A stretch of 64,000 nt of DNA. Origin: Delphinus delphis. Its lineage: Eukaryota; Chordata; Mammalia; Artiodactyla; Delphinidae. The first letter of the stretch is position 1. Each line of letters begins with the position of its first letter. The DNA lies in the NCBI RefSeq assembly GCF_949987515.2, contig NC_082690.1:101678400-101742399 (forward strand), in the 5' to 3' direction. The notes beneath the pieces were generated by a model. It was not told the origin of the DNA. It saw only the letters and a program-made list of their open reading frames with translations, and did not search any database. The position numbers were made by a program, and so were the translations under genes. Positions 46,801 through 58,600 of this stretch are shown here, piece after piece.

Positions 46801-49800
46801 GATCTCCTCCACCCCCAGCTTAGCTACCTGAGCAGGGGTCAAAGGACGTCTCCTCTCCAAGCCGTTCATCCACCCACCTCCATGGCCATGCAGCCACTAC
46901 TGGGTCTGAAAACCCTGAGGCCGTTTCCCCGGGTCTGGGGAGGCTGGAAGACTCAAGCTGTAGGGGTTTTGGGGCAGGGAGAAGGCTGTGGCCCCGAAAG
47001 GGGCTGGCCACACAGCAAGGACCATCTCTCCCCCCTACCCCAGCTCTTGGCCTCTTTGGGGGTGCATGGGTGTAATGGAGAGGGGCGGGGGGTCTCCATG
47101 GGTTGTGCCTCCCCTGGCGAGGCCCCCGCGTCTCACCTGTCAGACAGGTCTCCCAGCACGAGCCCCCCAATCAGTATGCCCGCCATGAAGATAGACTGGG
47201 CCATCTCCTTCAGTTTGTTGGAGCTGCACACCAGGTCCCACTGCGCAGGAGAGAGGGAGAGCCACCCGACCACCCGGCTCAGCCCAGCCCAGCCTCTCAG
47301 CTGCGCTCAGCCTGCGCCCCCCATGTGTGCGCTCCCTCCCCCAGCGCCGGGGCTTGGCTTCCCTGAGCCTGGCCCCTGCTCCCGGTGCTGCTTCCCCCTT
47401 CAGGCTGGCCCTGTGGTTCTGCAATGACAACATCCCTTCGGCACATGTGGCCTGCCATATGGCTCGTGAAGTCTGCTCAGCTGCCACAGCCAGGTCTGTC
47501 TTCAAGCTCCTCCAGGCTCACCTGCGTCCTGCGGTTACCTGTGTGTCTGCTCCCCAGCTTCGCTTGTGCAAGGCTGGTCCCTCTGCTTGCCCCCTCTCTC
47601 CTCCAGGGGCCACTCCCGCCGCCACCTCCCTCCATCCCACACCTTCGGTCTGTCTCCTGACTGCTCTGCATCGTCATTTGCTTATGTTCCAGTCTCTCCA
47701 CTTAAAGCCTCTTTCCCTTCCACATTTGCTTCATGTCTCTCTTCCTTTCAAAGCCAGATCTCTTGAACAAGGAGCCATCCTGGCTGTCACCCCGTCCTCG
47801 TGTCCCACTCATTTCCCGAGTCTACCCCCACCCTCCACTGAAACTCTGCTCCCCAAACCCAATGGAACCTTCTGTTTCCTGACCTGACTTCCCTTCGGCA
47901 GCCCGTGACCCTGCTGACCTCTGCCTCCTCCGGTCTTCCTCCTTTCCCTCCCTCTGCGGCCTTCTTTCTCTCTATCCCTTAAAAGTTCCCCAGGCCTCTT
48001 CGTGGATCTTTCTCTTTTTATTCACTTTCCCCAGGAAATGCCACCTGCTCCTGTGGCTTCAATGACTATTTTATGGTGAAAACTCCAAACCCCTCTCTTT
48101 AGCCCAACCTTTCTTCTGGCCTTGAGACCCATCGACTCAGCAGCCTACTTGAAATCTCCACCTGGAGGGTGTCTTTTGGGCATCTCAGAGTCAGCGAGAC
48201 TTGCCACCCTCTCCCTGTGAGGTCTGAAGCACAGTGACTGGCAGCCCTTTTTGGACTCCTTCCTCTCCCATGTTACAATCGCTTCATCCTCCAGTTTCTA
48301 ACTTTTTAAATACTTCTTTTTTCTCTGGCCGCCGCTAGCGGCATGTGGGATCTTACTTCCCCAACCAGGGATCGAACCCATGGCCCCTGCAGTGGAAGCG
48401 TGGAGTCTTAACCACTGGACCGCCAGGGAAGTCCTTTAATATTTCTCGAATCTGGATTCTTCTATCTCCATTACTGCTATCTTAGTGCAGGCCTCATCCT
48501 CTTATACTTGGATTAAGAATAACAGCCAATATACAGTAGAAATGAAAGCAATGGGACCTAATGAAACTTACAGGCTTTTGCACAGCAAAGGAAACCATAA
48601 ACAAAATGAAAAGATAACCTATGGACTGGGAGAAAATATTTGCAAATGATGAGACCGATAAGGGCTTAATTTCCAAAATTTACAAACAGCTCATGCAACT
48701 CAAAACCAAAAAACAAACAACCCAATCGAAAAATGGGCAGAGACCTAAAGAGACGTTTCTCCAAAGAAGAAATACGGATGGCCAACAGGCATATGAAAAG
48801 ATGCTCAATGTCGCAAATTATTAGAGAAATGCAAACCAAAACTACAATGAGGTATCACCCCACATCGGTCAGAATGGCCATCATTAAAAAGTCTACAAAT
48901 AACAAATGCTGGAAAGGGTGAGGAGAAATGGGAACCCTCCTACACTGTTGGTGGGAATGTGAATTCGTGCAGTCACTATAGAAAACAGTATGAAGGGTCC
49001 TCAAAAAACTAAAAATAGAGTTCCCATATGATCCAACAATCCCATTCCTGGGCATATATCTGGACAAAACTATAATTAAAAAAGATACATGCACCCCTAT
49101 GTTCATAGCAGCACTGTTTACAATAGCCAAGACATGGAAACAACCTAAATGTCCATTGATGGATGAATGGATAAAGAAAATGTGGTACATATATACAGTG
49201 GAATACTACTCAGCCATAAAAAAGAATGAAACAATGCCATTTGCAGCAACATGGATGGACCTAGAGATTATCATACTAAGTGAAGTAAGTCAGAAAGAGA
49301 AAGACAAAATATCATATGATATCACTTATATGTGGGATCTAAAATATGACACAAATGAACTTATCTACGAAACAGAAACAGACTCACAGACATAGAGAAC
49401 AGACTTGTGGTTGCCAAGCAGGAGGGGAGCAGGGGAGGGATGGATTGAGAGTTTGGGATTAGCAGATGCAAGCTGGTGTATATAGCATGGATAAAAAAAC
49501 AAGGTCCTACCGTATAGCACAGGGAACTATATTCAATATGCTGTGATAAACCATAATGGAAAAAAATATGAAGAGTGTATATATGGGTAACTGAGTCACT
49601 TTGCTGTATAGCCGAAATTAACACAACATTGTAAATCTGCTATACGTCCATAAAATAAATTTTAAAAAAAGAATAACAGCTAATATATATTGAGGGCTTA
49701 CTCTGCACCAGGCACTGTTCTAAGTAAGCACTTTCCATGCCTTAATTTTTTCAGTCATCGTAGCAACCTTACGATGTAGAGCTGCTGTCATCCTCATTTT

Positions 49801-52614
49801 ACAGTTGAGGAAATTGAGCCCAGAGAGTATTATCGGCAACAGTCTTCTGACAGGTCTCCCAACCTTCGACCTCAGTCCTTCCTGTCCATTCTTTCCCTGG
49901 TAACCTGAGGGGCTTTTCTGAAGCACCTCTCCGGCGTCAGCTTGCTGCCTTGCCTAAGGCACCCCCTGGCTTCCTCTTGCCCTCTGGGTAAAGAGAAAGC
50001 TCTGTTAACACAGATTTATGCAGCCCTCAGGCTCTGGCCCCTGCCCACCTGTCTGGCCTAACCTCCCGCTAATCCCCAGCACGCACCCTTTGTCCAGTTA
50101 TCCTGAATTACTTGTGTAATGAAGTGAAGAAGCTCATTCACTGGAAATGCCTGATGAGAATGTTTTGGAAGCAAAACAGTGCGGGCAAAGGACCACACAT
50201 CCCAGGGAGCTCTTTCTGCTTTCCTCCCGGGGAGCGAGGGGGATTGGGCAAGGGTGAAGTCTCCAGGTCCTCCAGCTTGCTCACAGTGGCCCAGAGTGGC
50301 CAGCAAACCCAGGGCTCTTCTGGCTGGAAAGGGAGCCTGCATGGTACATGTGTGGGGATGGGGGAGGGAAAGGAGTAGAGGAGGAAGGGAGGTGGTGTGA
50401 AAGGAGTAGGCCAGCGGGTGTCTAGAGAGACATTCTGTACTGTGTAGCATGCGGTGTAAAGGGACAGGCCATCCGGGAGCGAGACGGGGCCGTGTAATTC
50501 TTGACAGTGATGTGTGAGTGGAAGAAGTGGGTGCTGCTTCCACTTCATCTGAGTAAGAGGGAATCCCTGGCCTGGACTTGCGTGCTTTCTCCCTTCCTGT
50601 TGGTTAGGAATGGTGGTAACTAGAGCAACTCTGGAAGCCACGTGTTGAAGATGGCGGAGCTGCTGTGTGTCTCAGTCCCCGAATGACCTCGGAAGGGGAC
50701 TGGGAACACAAGAGCATGGGACCAGATATAGAGAGAACTGGAGAGATTTTTTTTTTTTTTTTTTTTTTGCGGTACACGGGCCTCTCACTGTTGTGGCCTC
50801 TCCCGTTGCGGCGCACAGGCTCCGGACGCGCAGGCTCAGCGGCCATGGCTCACGGGTCCAGCCGCTCCGCAGCATGTGGGACCTCCCCGGACCGGTCACG
50901 AACCCGCGTCCCCTGCATCGGCAGGCGGACTCTCAACCACTGCGCCACCAGGGAAGCCCTGGAGAGATTTTTAAAGGCATCCTGGAATTTTGGGGGGGAA
51001 GGGAAGATATTTTGAGGGATTTTGGCATGCTTTCTGTGTTAAGAAAACCCGTAGCTGAAGTCTCCATTCTTCAAGGTGTTGAGAGAGTGATTTATGTTTC
51101 CTTTGACCCTGACTCCATGCGTAGGCCTGGCCACGTGGGGTCCGTGGTTGTAATCAGGTTTTCACTAGTGATCCTACAGAAGCTTCAGGCTATTGTGTTC
51201 CTCTTTGCTTTTGTACTTGATATCTTCCCCTACTCTAGCAAGGTTGTCAGTCCTTCAAAAGACACGTCAAGATCACTTACTCTGGTGCCAGAAGCATCTT
51301 TTCTGGCTGCCTGGTACAAGCAGGTAGTCAGTAAATATTCGTGAAATGGATAAGTGTCTGAGAAGCACATCCAGACTCCCAGTGCAATTCCTCATTTCTC
51401 CTTCCACACTCAGCATCCCGTTCTTACCTCGAAGAGGACACAGATTACATAGCACGCTACCTGCCTATGTGCTTGTCTATCTCTCCTGCATTCCGTAACC
51501 ACACCGAGGGCGGAGACATCTCATTTGAAGCTTTAACCCCAGCAGCTAGCAGAGTAGGTGGTTCACAGTAAATGTTAAATGTTTGTCCAATGAATCATTA
51601 ATGGGGTTGCTATACATAGCTTACCGATGAGGCCCAGAGAGGAAGAGGTAACCAGCTGACTGGAGGGAACCGGTCACTCAGCTTCTATCTAGCCCATGGC
51701 ATGGCCTGGGCTGACCTCTTGTCTATCGGCTTTTGGCGGCTCCACATAGAGTTCTTGCTCCCAATATCCCCTCCAATGTTCTTGGCCTTCTTTTTCCTTT
51801 CTTGGAATGTTTACTCCTTAGGGAGCTGGATTCAGGAAGGCAAGAACAGGAAGCCCACTGCGGTGTCTTCCTGAGTGATGATATACCAGGAAGGTGGTGG
51901 GGGAGAAAGAGAGGGCTTTCTCTGCTCCGGAGCAAGCTTTGCAAATGATGCCATAATAAATGTATGAAGTGGGTACTATTATTTTATTTTATTTATTTTT
52001 ATTTTTTTGCGGTGTGCGGGTCTCTCACTGTTGTGGCCTCTCCCGTTGTGGAGCACAGGCTCCGGACGCGCAGGCCCAGCGGCCATGGCTCACGGGCCCA
52101 GCCGCCCCGCGGCATGTGAGATCTTCCCAGACCGGGGCACGAACCCGCCTCCCCTGCATCGGCAGGCGGACTCTCAACCACTGTGCCACCACGGAAGCCC
52201 AGGTACTATTATTATCTCCATTTTACAGACCAAGAACCCGAGACTCAGAGGGTAAATAACTTGCCCAAGCACAGCTTTGGTTCATTTCAAGGCAGAGACT
52301 CAAACTCAGGTCTTCTGGACGCCCAACTAGCGCTCTCAGTCCTGAGCTGCCGGAGGGAAGGCTCAGTCCATGGGAGCTGTAGCCATGCGTCACTATAAGA
52401 CATAAGCACAGGATGGGCTGGAGTCATGGTCAAGGAGGCAGCCAAGGCCAGAGCCAAGGGGGCTGATCTGATGTCAGGCCCAAAGGGTGAGGGACAGGCT
52501 CAGGAGCTGGAGCGGAGCAAAATCATAGGCCAGGAGGCCCCTCAGACGGCAAAGAAGAAGGCGTGATGTAAACGGTCAGGGCGAGCCACGTGTGATCAAG
52601 GATGGGGACCCTGC

Positions 52615-52651
<37 letters not shown>

Positions 52652-55600
52652 GCTGACTCTGCCAGGGGACCCCACACATGGTCCGTACTCCCTCCAGAGC
52701 AAGGACAAGGGGAACAAACTTCCCTAGATTTGGGGCCTTTTAGCTCCAGTTTAGAACTTGGGGAGAATTGCTCTGCCTCTGTCTACTCTTGGACCTCTGA
52801 TGGAACCAAGGCTGGGACGCAACGGCCAGAGAGCCAGGTACCTGGGAAGACTCAAAAAGGCATGCGTCTCCAGCTCTGCCACTTAGTAGCTGTGAGTTCC
52901 TGGGCCAGTTACTTAACCTCTCTGGGGCTCAGTCTCTTTATCTGTAGAATGGGGGTAATACTAATACCTGCTTCTCAAGATTGTAAATAAAATAAGGAAT
53001 GAAGAGCACCCAGCACCATACCTGGCAAACAGTCGGCACTCTGTGTGATAGTGTTTTATTATTATTGTCACATGTCATTGTAAGGCCTGTGCTCACAGGG
53101 ACATGTGATGCAGTAGAAGGGGCGTGGATTCTGCAGTCAGGACCCCCATCCCTCTTCCTACAAAAACTTGATTTCACCATCATGGCTGAGAGAGCCACCT
53201 TCTGGATCTGACCCCAGTGTATTCCTCTGTAAAAAGGGGCAAAGTTCACGGTGGCCATAAAAGAAGATTAGCAGGGTCGTGAAAGAAGGAAAGCAAAGCA
53301 CCCGCCCAGGGCCCTGCACACGGTAGACGTTCACCTCGACTCTGGAGAGCCCAGGGGATGGCCCCGGGCTCCTCTTGCCTGCGATTACAGCTTCCTAGGT
53401 GAGGGCTGCCATGGCGTGGGGTCAGGCTGGCCCAGACACGTGGCTGAGCTGGGGCCCCCTGGTCATTACGCAAGAGTCAGATTGGAGGCTAGGAAAGGGG
53501 AGATGATAGGACGGGCGCCCAGGGCAGGGGCCAGGGTGAGCAAGTAGGGGTGATGCAGGAGCTCAGCTGGAGACAAGAGGTGGACAGATGGTCTGGGAGG
53601 TGCGCGGCCTGGGGATTTGGGGGTGAGCGTGGAGGAAGACCAGACACTCGGCAGGGGGAACTTCCAGGGTGGAGACCCGCTTTTGGGAGGACCACTGAGT
53701 GGGATCTCTGCTTCTCCAGCGGCTGACTTGGGGCCTCCAGGGACCTGTGTGGGGAGACAGGATTTCTGTGGCCCTGGAGACAGGACGGGAAGGCCCAAGG
53801 CCCAGAGAGTACTCACAGGGGCCTCAGAGGGAGGGCCTGCTCATCCAAGGCCAGGCCCGGGCCTTCGAGGGCTGCAGGGTTGGGTTTCCGGAGCCCCCAG
53901 ACTGAGCCGGGCCCCCACAGGGCTGTATTCTGTGGTGTGGAAGCTGTGGGCTCCTCTCCAGGGAATCCAGAGTCCACAGTCCTCACTCCTCACACTTTCC
54001 AGACTTAAAAGAAAGGCCTTTGTTTCCTCTTAACGTCCTGGTAAAGCTCCTTCTGAAAAATTCCTACCTTGTCTCTGCTGAACCCAGAGAAAGGAATGTG
54101 TGGTCACCTCTGCCAGCAAAGCTTATGGGATCAGAAGGGGGAGGGAAATCCCCCGTGCTCCTGGCTGGACCCAGCTCAGCCCTCCCACCCTCGCCTCCTC
54201 TGCAGGGAAGGTCCTTATTATCCCATTCTACAGATGAGGGGACTGAGGTGGGGAGGGAGATGACTCACCGGGTCCCGGCCTTCGGGGGGTGGAGCTGGGC
54301 CCTGCGTGCTGCCCTGTGCTGGGTTGGGGGGTGGAGTGAGACAAAGCCCGGCCGCCAGGGTGAGCTGGGAAGAGCTGTGACAGCTGATTCTCCTTTTACT
54401 GGGAGTCCCCCTACTCTTCTGGGGGGACTAACCCCCTACTTCTCAGGACATCTCTATTCATCACGACCACCACAACAGCAACAGTGGCAGCAAACATTAG
54501 CTGAACACCTTGTAGGTGCCAGGCCCTGTGCTAATGCTGGCCTTGCATTATCTCTTTTAATGGTCACACTTGTTCTCTTACCCCATTTTACAGATGAGGA
54601 AACTGAGACTTCTGGGGTTGTAACATCCCTAGTAAACAGCAGAGTCAGAATGTGAACTCTGCTGCTTGGCCCTGGCTCATGGTGCCACGCTGTCCACCTG
54701 GCAGATGGCTCCTTGCCTACTAACCAGGGTCACCTGGACTGAGTTGGTTGCCAGGTGCTGTCTTCCTTATTAACACCCTTCCCTCCAGGGCTGGCACACC
54801 CAGGTCCCTGCCTCCACGCCAGAGACACACCCCTAGGTGAGCCAGCCACTGTCTTACCTCCACCCCGTGAGGGACCGGAACCCCACCCCACCCCAAGTGA
54901 TGGAGCATGGATTTGCCACGGCTTGAACCACAAACAGAGAGGGTTTGACCTTGCTGTGCTGCTAAGAGCACCTGGCTGGGTCTGGCCACTGACATTTCCC
55001 TGACCGGGTGAGGACCCTGATCAGGGGTTCTCATGGCTGAGAGTCCTCAGGGAGCCTGGGCCTGACCAGGACCCGACCCGGAGAAGGGGGCAGACCTCAA
55101 GGCCTGGTGAAACCCCGCGTATTTGGGATGCAGATTCACATGGTCCTAACAGCTTTAATGGTGACTGGGTGCTCAGCTGGTACAGATGTGAGCTGATGCT
55201 TGACGGGGTACAAGACCTGCAAGCTGGGCCTCCCTGGTGGCGCAGTGGTTAAGAATCTGCCTGCCAATGCAGGGGACACGGGTTCGAGCCTTGGTTCGGG
55301 AAGATCCCACAGGCCAAGGAGCAACTAAGTCCGTGCACCACAACTACTGAGCCTGCACTCCAGAGCCCGCGAGCCACAACTACTGAGCCCATGTGCCACA
55401 AGTACTGAAGCCCACGCACCTAGAGCCTGTGCTCCGCAACAAGAGAAGCCACCGCAATGAGAAGTCTGCACACCGCAACGAAGAGTAGCCTCTGCTCGCG
55501 GCAACCAGAGAAAGCCCACGCGCAGCAACGAAGACCCAAGGCAGCTAAAAAAAAAACCTGCAAGCTCTGCTCTTGGCCAGGCTCCCTGGAGCTCAAGGTG

Positions 55601-58600
55601 CACCTTGGAGGGGAAGACACTTCCCAGCAGTCAGCACTGTCTGAGTCCCTCCTGCCGGGCTCTGAGGGCATATGGCCTTCATTCAGCATTAACTGAGCGC
55701 TTCCCAGAACCTAGCCCAGGGTGCAGTGGCCGGGGGATGCAGTCCCCAGGAGCACAGGGTGGGGAAGTGGGGGCAGGTGGCTCTGGAGCCCTGCTGCCTG
55801 GGTTTGGCTCCCAGCTCCAGCATTTATAAGATGTGGTGCCTTGGGCCAGTAACCTGTACCTTGGTTTCCTCATCTGCAAAAAGGACATAATATAGGTACT
55901 AACCTCAGAGAGTTGTTGTGAGGATTAAATGAGTTCATACGAGCAAACTGATTAGAGCCGTCTGGCAAGGGGTTAGCACACGGTAAGGGTAGCGATGGTT
56001 ATTATTTCGTTGCTCCCTGTAGGATTTTTGTTTCCTCGTCTAGGTTCTGGAGGACACGGACGGTGGCTTTACCCCTTCTCTCTGTCTTCCAGGGACCAGA
56101 CGTACAGCAAGTTGCCCACACACCTGGAAACTTAGTTACAGATATTGGGGCATTTCCACGCCCCCCACCCCTGCCCTGTTCCTCACCCCAACATCCATTT
56201 GGTTCCCGAGTCCCAGAGATTCTGACCCCCAAACCTCTCTGGTATTTACTCCGACTGCCCCTGCCATCTGTCATCTTGGTCCTGGGTCCCTGTGGCAACC
56301 TGCTAACTGGTCTCGCAGCTGCTGGACCAAAATGCTCTGCAAGCTACTCTCCGCCCTGCAGTTGGGGCAGGAGATAGATGGGCCCCAGGCTGAGCAGCCG
56401 GAGTTCGTCCCCTGTGGACAGATATGCCAGAGTAGCAGGAGGGAGGAGAGCTGAGTCCTGTCCAGATAAGAGATAAAAGATTGCATATGCCTCATTCTTG
56501 AAGCCAAGGAGACCTTCCCAACTATACGTACTCAGAAAGGCTCCTTGAAGGTCAACAACGGAGGGGGCGCCGCTCCATAGTAAGTGACCTCAACCTACCC
56601 ACAGGCCTCTTTGCTAGAATCCATCTTGGCTAAGAGATGCGCGCGCACACGTGGGAGGACCCTGAGATAAACAAAGTATGGACTCAGAACCAGGCAAAGT
56701 GAGATGAGTGGCCAAAGGAAACCCGGAAGAAATGCCCCATATAAGTGATTCAAACTACCACAAGGGGGCTTCCCTGGTGGCGCAGCGGTTGAGAGTCCGC
56801 CTGCCGATGCAGGGGACGCGGGTTCGTGCCCCGGTCCGGGAGGATCCCACATGCTGCGGAGCGGCTGGGCCCGTGAGCCATGGCCGCTGAGCCTGCATGT
56901 CCAGAGCCTGTGCTCCGCGACGGGAGAGGCCACAACAGTGAGAGGCCCGCGTACCGCAAAAAAAAAAAAAAAAAAACTACCACAAGGGTGCAACTCTCTC
57001 TCTGAGTTGGGCCATGTGTCTATCCACATGTACCCTTTTACCTCCTAATAAATACTTTACTTGTTTCACCACTTTCTGTCTGTGTGGGAATTCATTTCTA
57101 CAGAGCCGAAGGGCCAGGGCCTTGTCACTGGCCACCGGTCTAGTGACTAGGATTCAGCGCTCTCACTGCTGCGGCCTGACTTCAATCTCTGGCTGGGGAT
57201 CGAGATCCTGCTTCAAGCTGCTGCTGTAGGCCGAGGCCACCCGAGATCACAGAGTGCAGATCCTTAGAAGGCGATCTGAGCACGCCACACTCCCGCATAA
57301 CACCATGCAACGGCTCCCTGTCGCCTTCGAGACAGAGCCCTTCGCCCCGGCATCCACGGCAGGCCCTCCTGCTGGCCCGCTTCCTCCCTGTGTCCCTGGC
57401 CTCCGCAACCCGCTGCCCGCCTCTCCAGCCTTCCTGAGTCTCTTGCAGTCCTTACTGCTTTGCTCTCTTTATGCTCCTGTGACTGTGCATGTGACTCCAG
57501 GCACTCTGTTCCTTTCGCCTGGGCTGCACTTGCCCGCATCAGCCCCCGCCCTAACCCTGACCCCTCCTTCACCCTCAGCTCAGGCTTTGCTGACTCCAGT
57601 GAGCCCCCCTGGGTTCCCCCTCCAGGCAGATTCCATGCCCCTCCTCTGGGCTCCCCGAGCACCCTGAGTTTATAAAGCTCGTATCCATTCATTACACAAA
57701 TATTTATTTCACAGAGCGCCTCCTCTGTGCCAGGCACTGTTCCAGCTGCTGGGGATACAGCAAAGCAGCTGAAAGCCCCTGCCCTGGGAAGCCTGCATAC
57801 CCCACCACGCTGCTGGCGACTTTCCTCACTACAGGTGAACACCTGGAGGACAGGCAGGGCTCATGAGTTCCTTGAGTCTGTGTCCTCAGTACTGTGAGTG
57901 TCGCTGTCAACAAATGTTGGATGCTGGATGTATTTCAGGTACTGGGCTGGGTGCTGGGGAGAAAAAGTGCATAGGACAGGGATGGAGTATCCAGGGCTAT
58001 GAGAGGCAGCAGATGTGATGGTTAGGAGCGCAGCTCTGGGGCAGGTGCCTGTGTTCAGATCCCGAATCTGCCTCTTACTAGTGGCGAGAGCTTGAACAAT
58101 CTCCTCATTCTCTGTGTGCTTCAGTTTCCCCATCGCAACAATGGGCTTATCATACTATCTTTTTTTTTTTTTTTTGCCGTACACGGGCCTCTCACTGTTG
58201 CGGCCTCTCCCGTTGCGGAGCACAGGCTCCGGACGCGCAGGCTCAGTGTCCATGGCTCACGGGCCCAGCCGCTCCGCGGCATGTGGGATCCTCTGGGACC
58301 GGGGCACGAACCCGTGTCCCCTGCATCGGCAGGCAGACTCCCAACCACTGCGCCACCAGGGAAGCCCTATCATACTATCTTATAATGGTGTCAGGAAGGT
58401 TAAAAGGGTTAATATGTATAAAGCGCTTAGGACAGTGCCTTGCGCGCAGTCAGTGCTTTATACAGAAATAAATATTCACTAGACAAATGAATAGCAATCG
58501 TAGATTCTGAACATAGATAGTCCTGGATTCAAATCGTCTCTCTGCCAGGTCCGAATCATATGTGATCCTGGGAAAGTCATTGAACCAGGCTGAGCCTCAG

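Noticed and set aside
49099..49395. 99-codon frame with WTHPSM-like L1 peptide features
   Set aside because: Remnant of L1 ORF2 in a 5'-truncated element; not a host gene.
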